This document shows positions 1 through 8,141 of a DNA stretch of 41,903 nucleotides, one piece after another. The first letter of the stretch is position 1; every line of letters begins with the position of its first letter. The notes under the pieces are model-generated. The model was not told the DNA's origin and searched no databases. It saw only the letters and a program-made list of their open reading frames with translations. The DNA comes from an uncultured bacterium (GTDB lineage Bacteria > Actinomycetota > Coriobacteriia > Coriobacteriales > Coriobacteriaceae), in NCBI GenBank assembly GCA_905215385.1, contig CAJMPY010000023.1, positions 1 through 41,903 on the forward strand, in the 5' to 3' direction. The position numbers and the translations under genes were made by a program.

Positions 1-55
1 TGGTTTCTGATGCGGCGCGCTGCGCGCCCCGCACAGGCTAAAGCCTTTAACAAAA

Positions 56-76
56 GCGCGGCCTAAAAGGCCGCGC
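56..76. terminator. GC-rich terminator-like hairpin
   Basis: An 8-bp perfect stem (GCGCGGCC / GGCCGCGC) with a TAAAA loop is preceded by AACAAAA and followed by CATCTTTC. It could end transcription of a gene left of the window (plus strand) or of ilvE (minus strand). Neither side has a long T run, so the strength is uncertain. Confidence 0.5.
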
Positions 77-130
77 GCCATCTTTCATTCAGATCTATAT
101 TGCCCGTAACGGCAGCGCCGAGGTAACGCA

Positions 131-255
131 GGCCCGAGGGCAACCTTCCTTTCCGGCGCACTCCGCAGGACGAAAGAACCTCCGCCGCACGAAGTGCGCT
201 GCGGAGGTTCTTGCATGTCCGAGGACGCGCCGGAAAGGAAGGTTGCCCTCGGGCC
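131..255. repeat. Long-armed nested hairpin element A (29-bp perfect arms)
   Basis: Arms at 131-159 and 227-255 are perfect reverse complements over 29 bp. Inside lies a second perfect 12-bp stem (174-185 / 201-212), capped by CGCAC-GAA-GTGCG at 186-198. The element starts 17 bp beyond the ilvE stop codon. No protein-coding meaning is apparent. It shares its layout, though not its sequence, with elements near 13.1, 31.4 and 32.5 kb. Confidence 0.85.
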
Positions 256-271
256 GAACAGCTATGGCAGC

Positions 272-1324
272 TTACGCGACGGTGTAAACCCAGTCGTGCT
301 TATCCTCGACAGCACCAGATTGGATGCCGGTCAGGGTCTCGCGGAGCTTCTTCATCACAGGACCGATCTCGGTGTAGCCAGCCGGGAAGGTCACGGTCTC
401 GTCGGCTCCGTAGACCTTGTTGTCGATCTCGCCGACCGGGGAGATAACGGCAGCGGTGCCGCACAGGCCGCACTCAACAAAGGTGCCGGCCTTGACCTCG
501 GCCCACTCGACGGGACGCTGGTCGACGGTCATGCCCAGGTCCTGAGCAACCTGAACGAGCGAACGGCGGGTGATGGAGGGCAGGATGGAGTCGGTGTGCG
601 ACTGCGGAACGACGAGGGTGCCATCCTCCTTCACGAACAGGACGTTAGCGCCACCGGTCTCCTCGACATAGGTGCGGGACTCGGAGTCGAGATACAGGTT
701 CTCGGCATAACCCTCGCGGTGAGCCTCCATCGTGGGCTTCAGGGACATGGCGTAGTTGAGGCCGGCCTTGATGTTGCCGGTGCCGTGCGGTGCGGCGCGG
801 TCGTACTCGGAAACGCGCAGCTTGACGGGCTTAAGGCCGCCCTTAAAGTACGGACCGACCGGGGTCACGAGAATGCGGAACGTGTACTCAGGAGCGGGAG
901 CCACGCCGATTACGTCACCGGAGCCGATCATAAACGGACGCACATACAGGGTTGCGCCAGAGCCGAAGGGCGGAACCCATGCGGCATTGGCAGAGACGAC
1001 CTGCTTGACGGCCTCGACAAACTTGTCCTTGGGGAACGGGGGCATCTCGAGGCGCTGCGCAGAGTTGTACATACGCTCAGCGTTCATGTCGGGACGGAAA
1101 CAGACGATGCTGCCGTCCTCGGCGGTGTAGGCCTTCAGGCCCTCAAAGACCTCCTGGCAGTAGTGGAAGATACCACCGCACTCGGAGACATGCAGGGTGT
1201 GGTCGGTGGTCAGGCCACCCTCGTCCCACTCGCCATCCTTCCAATGAGCCTCGTAGCTGTAATCGGTCTTCATGTAGCCAAAGCCGAGGCTACCCCAATC
1301 GATATCCTTCTTCTCGACAGTCAT
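272..1324 (-). CDS. ilvE: Branched-chain amino acid aminotransferase
   Basis: This PLP enzyme (class IV fold) interconverts Leu, Ile and Val with their 2-oxo acids using glutamate/2-oxoglutarate, in the cytoplasm. The 350-residue product matches the usual IlvE length. It shows GIFHYCQEVFEGLKAY, the PLP lysine in GNIKAGLNYA, and the VEETGGANV and CGTAAVISPV blocks typical of the family. The ATG at 1324 was chosen because GTAAGGAGCGAC precedes it at good spacing. The frame stays open 50 codons further upstream, but that extension is Arg-rich and unlike the family. No ilv or leu neighbours are present, so it is probably a single-gene unit. A promoter and an AAACGTTT palindrome lie 150-190 bp upstream. 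Confidence 0.95.
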   Translation of the reverse strand: MTVEKKDIDWGSLGFGYMKTDYSYEAHWKDGEWDEGGLTTDHTLHVSECGGIFHYCQEVFEGLKAYTAEDGSIVCFRPDMNAERMYNSAQRLEMPPFPKDKFVEAVKQVVSANAAWVPPFGSGATLYVRPFMIGSGDVIGVAPAPEYTFRILVTPVGPYFKGGLKPVKLRVSEYDRAAPHGTGNIKAGLNYAMSLKPTMEAHREGYAENLYLDSESRTYVEETGGANVLFVKEDGTLVVPQSHTDSILPSITRRSLVQVAQDLGMTVDQRPVEWAEVKAGTFVECGLCGTAAVISPVGEIDNKVYGADETVTFPAGYTEIGPVMKKLRETLTGIQSGAVEDKHDWVYTVA

Positions 1325-1477
1325 ATGTCGCTCCTTACATACACAGTTGCATACTCGCGAACCCGCACGCAAGGACCGGGGCCGACCGCGTCGCAACGTC
1401 ACACGCCCGGAGCGTAGAGCCGGACGGGACACGCGGACGACATCGAAGCCGATGACACGTCGATTCGCATGCACGAG

Positions 1478-1511
1478 ATTGTACTCCGCACACGCATCGG
1501 ATAAAACGTTT
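1478..1511 (-). promoter_or_regulatory. Candidate ilvE promoter with AAACGTTT palindrome
   Basis: On the minus strand a -10 TACAAT (1478-1483) lies 16 bp from a weak -35 TTTATC (1500-1505). The -35 overlaps a perfect AAACGTTT palindrome (1504-1511) of the CG-centred type often bound by LacI-family proteins. The sequence GGATAAAACGTTT recurs at 8142. The promoter is inferred from sequence alone. Confidence 0.4.
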
Positions 1512-1553
1512 TTCTTTAACTAACTAAAGTATTTTCATTTGACCGAAGCTAGA

Positions 1554-1585
1554 GAGGCCCGCCACCGTAAACGGTGACGGGCCTC
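1554..1585 (-). terminator. Hairpin terminator after the dedA gene
   Basis: A 14-bp stem with one mismatch (GAGGCCCGCCACCG / CGGTGACGGGCCTC) and a TAAA loop lies 28 bp past the dedA-type stop codon. No clear U tract follows on the minus strand, so it may act as a bidirectional block between ilvE and dedA. Confidence 0.6.
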
Positions 1586-1613
1586 AACGACACGATTTGT
1601 GCGCCGGCTCGAG

Positions 1614-2261
1614 CTACGCGTTCTTTTTGCCCAGCTTTGCCTTAACCAAACCGACCACGGTCGGAATAATCGACACGGCAACAATGCCCACGATCAGCAG
1701 CTCAAAGTGCTCCTGCACAAAGGGAATGCCGCCAAAGAAATAGCCCAGCAGTGTAAAGACCGTCGACCAGGTGATACCGCCCAGCACGTTATAGATGACA
1801 AAGTTGCGCCAGTGCATGCCGCCCATACCGGCGATGAAGGGCACAAAGGTGCGGATAAACGGGAAGAAGCGACCCAGGAAGATGGCCAGGTGGCCCCACT
1901 TGTCAAGGAAGTCCTCGGACTTTTTAATGCGCTCGGGCGTCATGGCCTTGACCTTGCCCGAGGCGATGATCTTTCGGCCAAAGAAATGGCCGATCATAAA
2001 GTTGCACTGGTCGCCCAAGATGGCGGCCGTCCATGCGACGGCCAACAGGGCCACGATGTTAAAGCCGCCGTTGTGGGCAAAGAAGCCCGAAGCGAACAGC
2101 AGCGAATCGCCGGGAAGGAACGGGAAGAACACCACGCCCGTCTCGATAAAGATAATTAGGAACACGCAGCCGTAGGCCATAAGCGGGCCGGCGGCGATCC
2201 AACTGGCGATCGCGGTGCGCGGGTCCTTGAGCAGCTCGGCGATAAAGTTAATGAAACCCAT
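1614..2261 (-). CDS. DedA family membrane protein (VTT/SNARE-associated domain)
   Basis: DedA proteins are polytopic inner-membrane proteins linked to proton-motive-force homeostasis and undecaprenyl-phosphate or lipid flipping. The 215-residue product shows the family blocks: FIETGVVFFPFLPGDSLLF, the GDQCNFMIGHFFGR segment, and the re-entrant FLGRFFPFIRTFVPFIAGM block with conserved Arg and Pro residues. About five hydrophobic stretches are visible and the C-terminus is Lys-rich. The start is ATG 2261, preceded by GAGAGG about 10 nt upstream. The open frame reaches back to 2345, but those residues are hydrophilic and non-conserved. The gene is alone on its transcript, and its specific substrate cannot be told from sequence. 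Confidence 0.9.
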   Translation of the reverse strand: MGFINFIAELLKDPRTAIASWIAAGPLMAYGCVFLIIFIETGVVFFPFLPGDSLLFASGFFAHNGGFNIVALLAVAWTAAILGDQCNFMIGHFFGRKIIASGKVKAMTPERIKKSEDFLDKWGHLAIFLGRFFPFIRTFVPFIAGMGGMHWRNFVIYNVLGGITWSTVFTLLGYFFGGIPFVQEHFELLIVGIVAVSIIPTVVGLVKAKLGKKNA

Positions 2262-2485
2262 GAAGTAAAACCTCTCAGTTGTGGGCGCGGACACGTCCAA
2301 GTTGACCAGTATACGGTTGCGGCGCCCCCTCGTGCGCAACCCCACAAAAGCATGACTCCATTACCAGCAAGTTTGCATAACTGACACTTGTCGCCCAAAG
2401 CAAAGCAAGATCGCCCTTCTTAATCCCTAGCGAATCGCTATACTTTATTGAATCGCATTGTCACGGCGCTGAGGGAGGGCGGCCA

Positions 2486-3190
2486 GTGAGCTTTATCAAT
2501 ACCATTCGCGAGGACATCAAGACCGTCCAAGCGCAGGACCCCGCCGCGCAAAACGGTCTGGTCATTTTTCTTTCGTACCCCGGCCTGCACGCCAAGTGGA
2601 ACCACGTGCCCGAGCACTGGCTGTGGGAGCACGGCCATCGCTCGCTCGCCCGGGTGCTCTCGCAAATCACCCGCCACATCACCGGCGTCGAGATTCATCC
2701 CGCTGCACAGATCGGCAAACATTTCTTTATCGACCACGCCATGGGCGTTGTCATCGGCGAGACCACCATTGTGGGCGACAACTGCGTGCTCTACCAAGGC
2801 GTCACGCTCGGCGGTACCGGCAACGAGACCGGCAAACGCCATCCCACCCTGGGCAACAATGTCACGGTGGGCACGGGCGCCAAGGTGCTTGGCAACATCC
2901 ACATTGGCGACAACGTCAAGATCGGCGGCAACTCGGTCGTCGTCAAGGACGTGCCCGACAACTGCACCGTCGTGGGCGTGCCCGGGCGCATCATCAAGCG
3001 CAACGGCTGCCGCGTGTTCGAGGAGAGCTTCGACGCCAAGCAGCATCGCGAGTACATGCCCGACGATGCCGCCGAGCAGAGCGCCCTCAACCGCCAGGGC
3101 ATCAACGAAAACGCCCGTCGCGTCAAGGAACTCGAGCGAGAGGTGGCCGAGCTCAAAGCCCTCGTCGCCAAGCTCGTGGACGAGCGCTAG
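2486..3190 (+). CDS. cysE: Serine O-acetyltransferase
   Basis: It acetylates L-serine with acetyl-CoA, the first step of cysteine synthesis. The 234-residue product has the short N-terminal helical domain, then left-handed beta-helix hexapeptide repeats. It contains the hallmark DHAMGVVIGETTIVGDNCVLYQGVTLGG (written here only as family blocks: DHAMGVVIGET, then GVTLGGTG) and KRHPTLGNNVTVG. The C-terminal 50 residues form a charged coiled-coil-like tail (KELEREVAELKALVAKL), longer than in minimal CysE/EpsC proteins. The start is GTG at 2486 behind GGGAGGGCGGCC. No cysK is adjacent. A strong terminator follows. Confidence 0.93.
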   Translation: MSFINTIREDIKTVQAQDPAAQNGLVIFLSYPGLHAKWNHVPEHWLWEHGHRSLARVLSQITRHITGVEIHPAAQIGKHFFIDHAMGVVIGETTIVGDNCVLYQGVTLGGTGNETGKRHPTLGNNVTVGTGAKVLGNIHIGDNVKIGGNSVVVKDVPDNCTVVGVPGRIIKRNGCRVFEESFDAKQHREYMPDDAAEQSALNRQGINENARRVKELEREVAELKALVAKLVDER

Positions 3191-3228
3191 GGCCGTGGGC
3201 AGCCGCCACAGCATGAACGCCAGCACAA

Positions 3229-3268
3229 AAGGCGCGCCAGGGAATCAGCCCCCGGCGCGCCTTCTTTT
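3229..3268 (+). terminator. Rho-independent terminator of cysE
   Basis: A 10-bp perfect stem AAGGCGCGCC / GGCGCGCCTT is followed by CTTTT, 38 bp after the cysE stop codon. Confidence 0.85.
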
Positions 3269-3301
3269 CGATGCGACATGCGGGACTGCCCCTTTGTCAC
3301 C

Positions 3302-5317
3302 TTATGCGAACTGGCTTAGGTAGAGGTCGGCGTAAGCGCCCTCGGCAGCCAGCAGCTCCTTGTGCGTACCCTGCTCGATGATATTGCCGTGATCCATGAC
3401 CAGGATGAGGTCGGCATCAACAATCGTCGACAGACGGTGCGCGATCACAAAGCTCGTGCGCCCGCGCATGAGCGCGTCCATGGCGCGGCCGATGGCAAGC
3501 TCGGTGCGCGTGTCCACGCTCGACGTCGCCTCGTCCAGGATGAGGATCGCCGGGTTGTTGAGCAGCACGCGCGCGATGGTCAGCAGCTGACGTTGGCCCT
3601 GGCTGATGCTCTCGGCATCGTTAGCCACCCGTGTGTCGTAGCCCTGCGGCATAGTGCGCACAAAGAAGTCGACCTGAGCGGCACGTGCGGCCGCGACAAT
3701 CTCCTCGCGCGTCGCCTCGGGACAGCCATAGGCGATGTTCTCGGCAATGGTGCCATCGAACAGCCAGGCGTCCTGCAACACCATGCCAAACTGCTGGCGC
3801 AGCTCGCCGCGGTCCATGCAGCTTGTGTCCACGCCGTCGAGCGTAATGCGGCCGCCGTCGATCTCGTAAAAGCGCATAAGCAGGTTGATGAGCGTGGTCT
3901 TACCCGCACCCGTGGTTCCCACCACGGCGATCTTTTGGCCCGGCTCGGCGGCAAACGACACGTCGCGCATAAGCGGCTTGTCGGGCGAATAACCAAAGCG
4001 CACGTGCTCAAAAGCGACGCGGCCCTCAATGCGACCCGGCAGCTTGGCGGCCTCGTCCGGCAGCGGTTCGGCCTCCATCTCGGGCTCATCAAGCAGGTCG
4101 AACACGCGCTCCGCACTCGCCAGCGCGCTCTGCAGCGAGTTAAAAGTGAACGACAGCTGCGTCATGGGTTCGGACGCCTCGTAGATAAACTGGAAGAACG
4201 CCTGGAACACGCCGACGGTCATGTGACCGGCGACCAGCATGCTGCAGCCCACGAGCGCAATCACAATCTGCGCCAGGCGACCGATAAAGCGAACCGCGGG
4301 TCCGACGGCGTTAATCATAAAGTCGGCCTTGGTGCTCACGCGCGCCAGCTCGCCCGAGGCCTCGTGCACCTCGGCAGAGCTCTGGTGCTCGCGGTTGAAT
4401 GCGCGAATCACCAAACGGCCCGAATAGCCTTCCTCGACCGCGCTCGTGATTTTGGACACCCACTCCTGACGCTCGCCCGTCACATCATGCGTACGGCGCG
4501 AAACCACCTTGGTCACCAGCAGCGACAACGCCGTAAAGAACAAAAAGACTAGCGTAAGCGGCACGCTAAACACGAACATCACGCCCACGGCGCCCACCAC
4601 GGTGCCGATCGACACAAGCAGCTGCAGCAATCCGCGCTGCATGCTCTCGGACATCTTGTCCAAGTCGTTGGTCGCACGGCTGACGACCTCACCGGGACGA
4701 TGCGCATCAAAGAAGGCAAGCGGCAGACGGTTGAGCTTTTGTGCGATGCGGTTGCGTAGACGCAGGTTGAGGCGTTCGGCCACGCTCGACATCAAAAAGC
4801 TCTGGAGCGCATAGAACGAGGCGGCGGCAGTCCAGATCATAAAGTAGACGAAGATGGTCTTGCCGCAGTTCTCCCAGGTGATGTTGAAGGTGGTTCCGTT
4901 GGCAAACGCCACCTGAATGTGGCCCCACAGCTCATCGATCACGCGGGCGCTATATGCCGGCGCGGCGGTGTTAAAGATGACATAGAACACAATGCTCGCA
5001 AACACGATATAGAAGCGCCAATGGTCGCCGGCAGCCTCGCTCCACAGGCGGCGCACCGTCGCCCAGGTATCACGGGGCGTCTCGTCTTCGTCTTCGTCAT
5101 CCACGTCGCGCATGCGCTCTGCCTCGGCGCGGGCACGCTCATCCTCGGCTCGTTCGTTTTCCTCGTAAAGCGCTTGACGACGAGCCTCGCGCCCGGCCGC
5201 CGCCTTGGCGGCGTCATCCAGCTCGGTCGACGCGGCAGCCTGGTCGACCGTTTTATCGGCAGCGTCCGCAGCGGCGGCATCGACAAGGTCGCCCTGCTTC
5301 TTGAGCTCCTCGGTCAT
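3302..5317 (-). CDS. ABC exporter half-transporter, non-canonical signature subunit
   Basis: This is a type IV (MDR-like) ABC exporter half: six-TM domain plus nucleotide-binding domain, 671 residues. The Walker A is GTTGAGKTT, the Walker B ends ILDEATSSVD with the catalytic Glu present, and the switch His is intact (AHRLSTI). The signature is ISQGQ rather than LSGGQ. Paired with its neighbour this predicts one degenerate and one competent ATP site, as in TM287/288, LmrCD and BmrCD. An unusual acidic, Ala/Glu-rich extension of about 85 residues precedes the first TM helix. ATG 5317 was preferred over GTG 5326 because AAGGGAGGTGAG, the end of the upstream gene, is correctly spaced from it. One base separates the two genes. 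The substrate is unknown. Confidence 0.93.
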   Translation of the reverse strand: MTEELKKQGDLVDAAAADAADKTVDQAAASTELDDAAKAAAGREARRQALYEENERAEDERARAEAERMRDVDDEDEDETPRDTWATVRRLWSEAAGDHWRFYIVFASIVFYVIFNTAAPAYSARVIDELWGHIQVAFANGTTFNITWENCGKTIFVYFMIWTAAASFYALQSFLMSSVAERLNLRLRNRIAQKLNRLPLAFFDAHRPGEVVSRATNDLDKMSESMQRGLLQLLVSIGTVVGAVGVMFVFSVPLTLVFLFFTALSLLVTKVVSRRTHDVTGERQEWVSKITSAVEEGYSGRLVIRAFNREHQSSAEVHEASGELARVSTKADFMINAVGPAVRFIGRLAQIVIALVGCSMLVAGHMTVGVFQAFFQFIYEASEPMTQLSFTFNSLQSALASAERVFDLLDEPEMEAEPLPDEAAKLPGRIEGRVAFEHVRFGYSPDKPLMRDVSFAAEPGQKIAVVGTTGAGKTTLINLLMRFYEIDGGRITLDGVDTSCMDRGELRQQFGMVLQDAWLFDGTIAENIAYGCPEATREEIVAAARAAQVDFFVRTMPQGYDTRVANDAESISQGQRQLLTIARVLLNNPAILILDEATSSVDTRTELAIGRAMDALMRGRTSFVIAHRLSTIVDADLILVMDHGNIIEQGTHKELLAAEGAYADLYLSQFA

Positions 5318-5318
5318 G

Positions 5319-7055
5319 CTACTCACCTCCCTTCATCTGCGATTCCGCGATGGCGCGGTACACCTCGCAGGTTTCCATAAGCTCGCCATGCGTGCCCAGG
5401 CCCACGACCTCGCCATCCTTGAGCACGACAATCTGGTCGGCGTGCAGAATCGTCGAGATGCGCTGCGCGATGATGAGCACCGCGGCGTCGCGCGTCTCGT
5501 CCTGCAGCGCATGGCGCAGGGCTGCATCGGTCTTAAAGTCCAGGGCCGAAAAACTATCGTCGAAGATATATAGATCGGCATGCTTCATGAGCGCACGGGC
5601 GATGGCCAGACGTTGGCGCTGGCCGCCCGAAAAGTTCGTACCGCCCTGCACCACCGGGGTATCGAGCCCCTGCGGCTGATCGAGCACAAAGGTGCTCTGG
5701 GCAACCTGCAGCGCATGAAGCATGTCCGCCTCGGTCGCGTCCTCGTTGCCAAAGCGCAGATTGCTTGCCACGGTACCCGAGAACAGCCACGCCTTCTGCG
5801 GCACATAGGCAATGCGCCCGCGAATCTCACCTTGCGAAAGCTCGCGCAGATCGACGCCGTCCAGGCGAATGATGCCCTTGGTGGCATCGTGGAAGCGCAG
5901 TAGAAGCTTTGCCACCGTCGACTTGCCCGAGCCCGTCGAGCCCACGATCGCGGTGGTCTGCCCGCGACGACAGGCAAAGCTCAGGTCGCACAGGGTGTCC
6001 TCGTCGGCATCGTCAAAGCGAAACGACATGTGATCGAACACGGCGACCGTATCGGCCCCGTCCTTTGAGTCGGACGCGGCCGCATCGAGCGTACGCTGGC
6101 CATCGACGATGCTCGGCTTAATCTCCAGCACCTGCTGTGCGCGGTTCAGACATGCGGCGGCACGCGGAAGCGTCAGCACCACCATCTGCGCCATCATCAC
6201 AAAGAACAGGATCAGAAGCGCGTACTCCAGCACCGCCGAGATGCTCGCGATCTGCATGGCGTGGGCGCCCACGCGGTTGCCGCCCACCCACAGCACCGCC
6301 ACCTCGGCAATGTTCATCAAAAAGAAGCTGGAGCTGTCGAGCCCCACAAAAAGGTGGTTGACCTTAATGGCGTTGTCCGCGTACTCGCTAAACACCTCGT
6401 CCAGGCGCTGCTCCTCGTGGCGCTCTTTATTAAAGGCGCGGATGACGCGAACGCCCACGATGTTCTCGCGCAGCACCACGTTCATGCGGTCGATAAAGCT
6501 CTGCAGGCGCATAAAAATCGGCGCGGCGTTAGCGACCGTAAAGACCGCCGCCACCAGCACGATCGCAACCACGACGCCCAGCAGCGTGCCCATGGCGGGA
6601 TCGATAAACCAGGCGAAGATGATGCCCGCCACGGCCAAAAACGGCACCGGCAGCACCAGTTGAATCGTCTGCAGAATCGCCTGCTGGATCACGTTGATGT
6701 CGTTGAGCGAACGCGTGATCATCGAGCCCGTGCCAAAGCGCTCAAAGTCGCTGGCAGACAGCTCAAGCGACTTGTCGTAGACGGCGTTGCGGATATCGCA
6801 GGCCACGTTGGCGGCCAGGCGCGCCGAAAGATAGCAGCCCAGCACCGCGCCGCCGCTGGCCATGCCGGTCGCGATAAGCATGTAGAGGCCGTTGCGCAGG
6901 ATGTAGTCGACATCGCCCGTGGTGATGCCGGTGTTGACCATGTTCGCCAGCATCGTGGGAACCAACAGCGTACCGACGTTGTCGATTAGCAGCACCAACA
7001 ACGTCACCGCGACAAGCCTGCGATACGGCTTCATAAACCTCATTAAGAGTCGCAC
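5319..7055 (-). CDS. ABC exporter half-transporter, degenerate catalytic-site subunit
   Basis: This is the partner half of the heterodimeric exporter, 578 residues, with an N-terminal TM domain and a C-terminal ATPase domain. The Walker A is GSTGSGKST and the signature FSGGQ is canonical. The Walker B reads IFDDSFSALD, with Asp where the catalytic Glu should be, and the switch His is Gln (AQRISTI). These changes complement the odd signature of the downstream subunit, so the pair has exactly one hydrolytic site. The start is probably GTG 7055, placed 4-5 nt after GAGGGG and overlapping marR by 13 nt. An ATG at 7043 (TAATG overlap) is the alternative. Drug, lipid or peptide export is possible; the sequence does not decide. 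Confidence 0.93.
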   Translation of the reverse strand: MRLLMRFMKPYRRLVAVTLLVLLIDNVGTLLVPTMLANMVNTGITTGDVDYILRNGLYMLIATGMASGGAVLGCYLSARLAANVACDIRNAVYDKSLELSASDFERFGTGSMITRSLNDINVIQQAILQTIQLVLPVPFLAVAGIIFAWFIDPAMGTLLGVVVAIVLVAAVFTVANAAPIFMRLQSFIDRMNVVLRENIVGVRVIRAFNKERHEEQRLDEVFSEYADNAIKVNHLFVGLDSSSFFLMNIAEVAVLWVGGNRVGAHAMQIASISAVLEYALLILFFVMMAQMVVLTLPRAAACLNRAQQVLEIKPSIVDGQRTLDAAASDSKDGADTVAVFDHMSFRFDDADEDTLCDLSFACRRGQTTAIVGSTGSGKSTVAKLLLRFHDATKGIIRLDGVDLRELSQGEIRGRIAYVPQKAWLFSGTVASNLRFGNEDATEADMLHALQVAQSTFVLDQPQGLDTPVVQGGTNFSGGQRQRLAIARALMKHADLYIFDDSFSALDFKTDAALRHALQDETRDAAVLIIAQRISTILHADQIVVLKDGEVVGLGTHGELMETCEVYRAIAESQMKGGE

Positions 7056-7543
7056 GACTCCCCCTCACCTTGATTCTCGGCCTGGCTCTCGGCAGCGATA
7101 TGCTGCTTAAAGGCATCGCACTCATCGCCGAGCACCCGAGAGAATTTGCCGATCAAGCGCATAATCTCGCGCTGCTCACATGGCTCAAGCGCACCAAAGG
7201 CTCGCTGTTCGGCCTTGAGTGCCGGCAACGCATAACGCTCGGCAAACCGCATGCCCGCTTCGGTCAAACGCACAACCTTGTTCTTACGGCTGCCTTCGGC
7301 AAACTCCAACGTTGCGAAGCCCCGCGCCGTCAAGGTTTTAATTGCCGAGTTGATAGTCTGCTTGCTGTAGAACCATTCGCTTGTCAGACAGCTTACGGCA
7401 ACACTGCCGCCCGCCGTGCTGGTATCGACGAGCATCCAGTAAGCGCAGTCCGAAAGACCGCAGGCGCGCGAGAACTCCGAATAGATATGGTCGAGTCCAT
7501 TGAGCAACCGGTCGAAGTCGACCAGCGTAACCGCACTATTCAT
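7043..7543 (-). CDS. MarR family transcriptional regulator
   Basis: This winged-helix dimeric regulator of 166 residues is the first gene of the exporter operon, and MarR-family repressors commonly control an adjacent exporter. The recognition region WFYSKQTINSAIKTLTARGFATL is followed by the wing (FAEGSRKNKVVRLTEAG) and a C-terminal dimerisation helix. The ATG is preceded by GGTGGG. The 3' end overlaps the exporter start, so translation is probably coupled. Autoregulation is likely, because two direct repeats (TCCGAGTTTTGAC type) sit in and just after the promoter. The ligand is unknown. Confidence 0.9.
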   Translation of the reverse strand: MNSAVTLVDFDRLLNGLDHIYSEFSRACGLSDCAYWMLVDTSTAGGSVAVSCLTSEWFYSKQTINSAIKTLTARGFATLEFAEGSRKNKVVRLTEAGMRFAERYALPALKAEQRAFGALEPCEQREIMRLIGKFSRVLGDECDAFKQHIAAESQAENQGEGESCDS

Positions 7544-7559
7544 CTATCCCACCATTCGA

Positions 7560-7619
7560 TTGTCCGATTTTTGACCAATTTTGTATCTCTAGATTAGTCC
7601 GAGTTTTGACTATCGTCAA
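7560..7619 (-). promoter_or_regulatory. marR-exporter promoter with direct-repeat operator
   Basis: On the minus strand, -35 TTGACG (7614-7619) and -10 TAATCT (7591-7596) are 17 bp apart. Two 16-bp direct repeats, 7595-7610 and 7560-7575 (TAGTCCGAGTTTTGAC and TTGTCCGATTTTTGAC on the plus strand), match at 13 positions and start 35 bp apart. One lies in the spacer and one downstream of the -10. Binding by the MarR protein is inferred from position. Confidence 0.65.
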
Positions 7620-7661
7620 CAGGCTCTCCGCAAATGCTTGCACTTTTATGGCCTATCGGCA

Positions 7662-7698
7662 GAAAAAGACCGCCGGCGCGGGGGCAGCGCCAGCGGTC
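7662..7698 (-). terminator. Terminator of the small unknown gene
   Basis: A 12-bp stem GACCGCCGGCGC / GCGCCAGCGGTC has one mismatch. On the minus strand it is followed by TTTTTC. It lies 27 bp beyond the stop codon of the 96-codon gene. Confidence 0.85.
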
Positions 7699-7724
7699 AC
7701 GTGAAAATCGGGTTTTATTGCCCG

Positions 7725-8015
7725 TTAAGCGGCGACGGCCTCATAGACCGTAGCGCCCGAGAAGCTGTCATGCAGGCTCTTGCCGGCAATCCACGGCAGC
7801 TCGACGACCTCGCAGACCGTGTTGACCAGCTCGGAGCAGTCAGTAAAGTGGCCCTTGTCGTTGAGGGCCTCGCAATCCTGAACACGCCAATAGCCATCGG
7901 TGTGCGTGATGTAGTACTCGTGATCGTCAATCGTCACAAAAGCGCGCGTCTTGGAACGCAGCAGCTTCAGAAATCCTTCGAAGTCGGTCTCGACGACATC
8001 TCCAGCCTGGAACAT
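7725..8015 (-). CDS. Small conserved-looking protein of unknown function (96 aa)
   Basis: I do not recognise this family. The product is acidic and soluble, with no TM segment or signal peptide. It has 4 Cys residues, of which the pairs around DCEAL, DCSEL and TVCEV are notable. It contains aromatic-rich strands (AFVTIDDHEYYITHTDGYWRV). The start is ATG 8015, with a near-perfect AGGAGG seven bases upstream; the frame continues to 8051 but without support. The gene is monocistronic with its own terminator, and the strong RBS suggests real expression. A small beta-rich binding or immunity-like protein is possible, but nothing beyond fold impressions supports it. Confidence 0.75.
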   Translation of the reverse strand: MFQAGDVVETDFEGFLKLLRSKTRAFVTIDDHEYYITHTDGYWRVQDCEALNDKGHFTDCSELVNTVCEVVELPWIAGKSLHDSFSGATVYEAVAA

Positions 8016-8141
8016 GATGTTACCTCCTGGCCCGGCGCCACCACGGCGCATTGATAAACGTTGGTACTCCTTTAGTAAAACCTTTATCAGAGGTTATGCG
8101 TTCGTCATTTAGGCAAGTGGTAAAAAACCGCAGGGTAGACG

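Noticed and set aside
131..255. Integron attC site or retron msr-msd reading of the long hairpins
   Set aside because: No GTTRRRY core sites, no integrase, and no reverse transcriptase nearby.
194..1417. 407-codon open frame opposite ilvE
   Set aside because: Antisense shadow; it begins inside the hairpin element and has no family features.
1325..1474. Leader-peptide attenuator or N-terminal extension of ilvE
   Set aside because: The frame is open but the codons are Arg-rich, not rich in Leu/Ile/Val, and the best RBS precedes ATG 1324.
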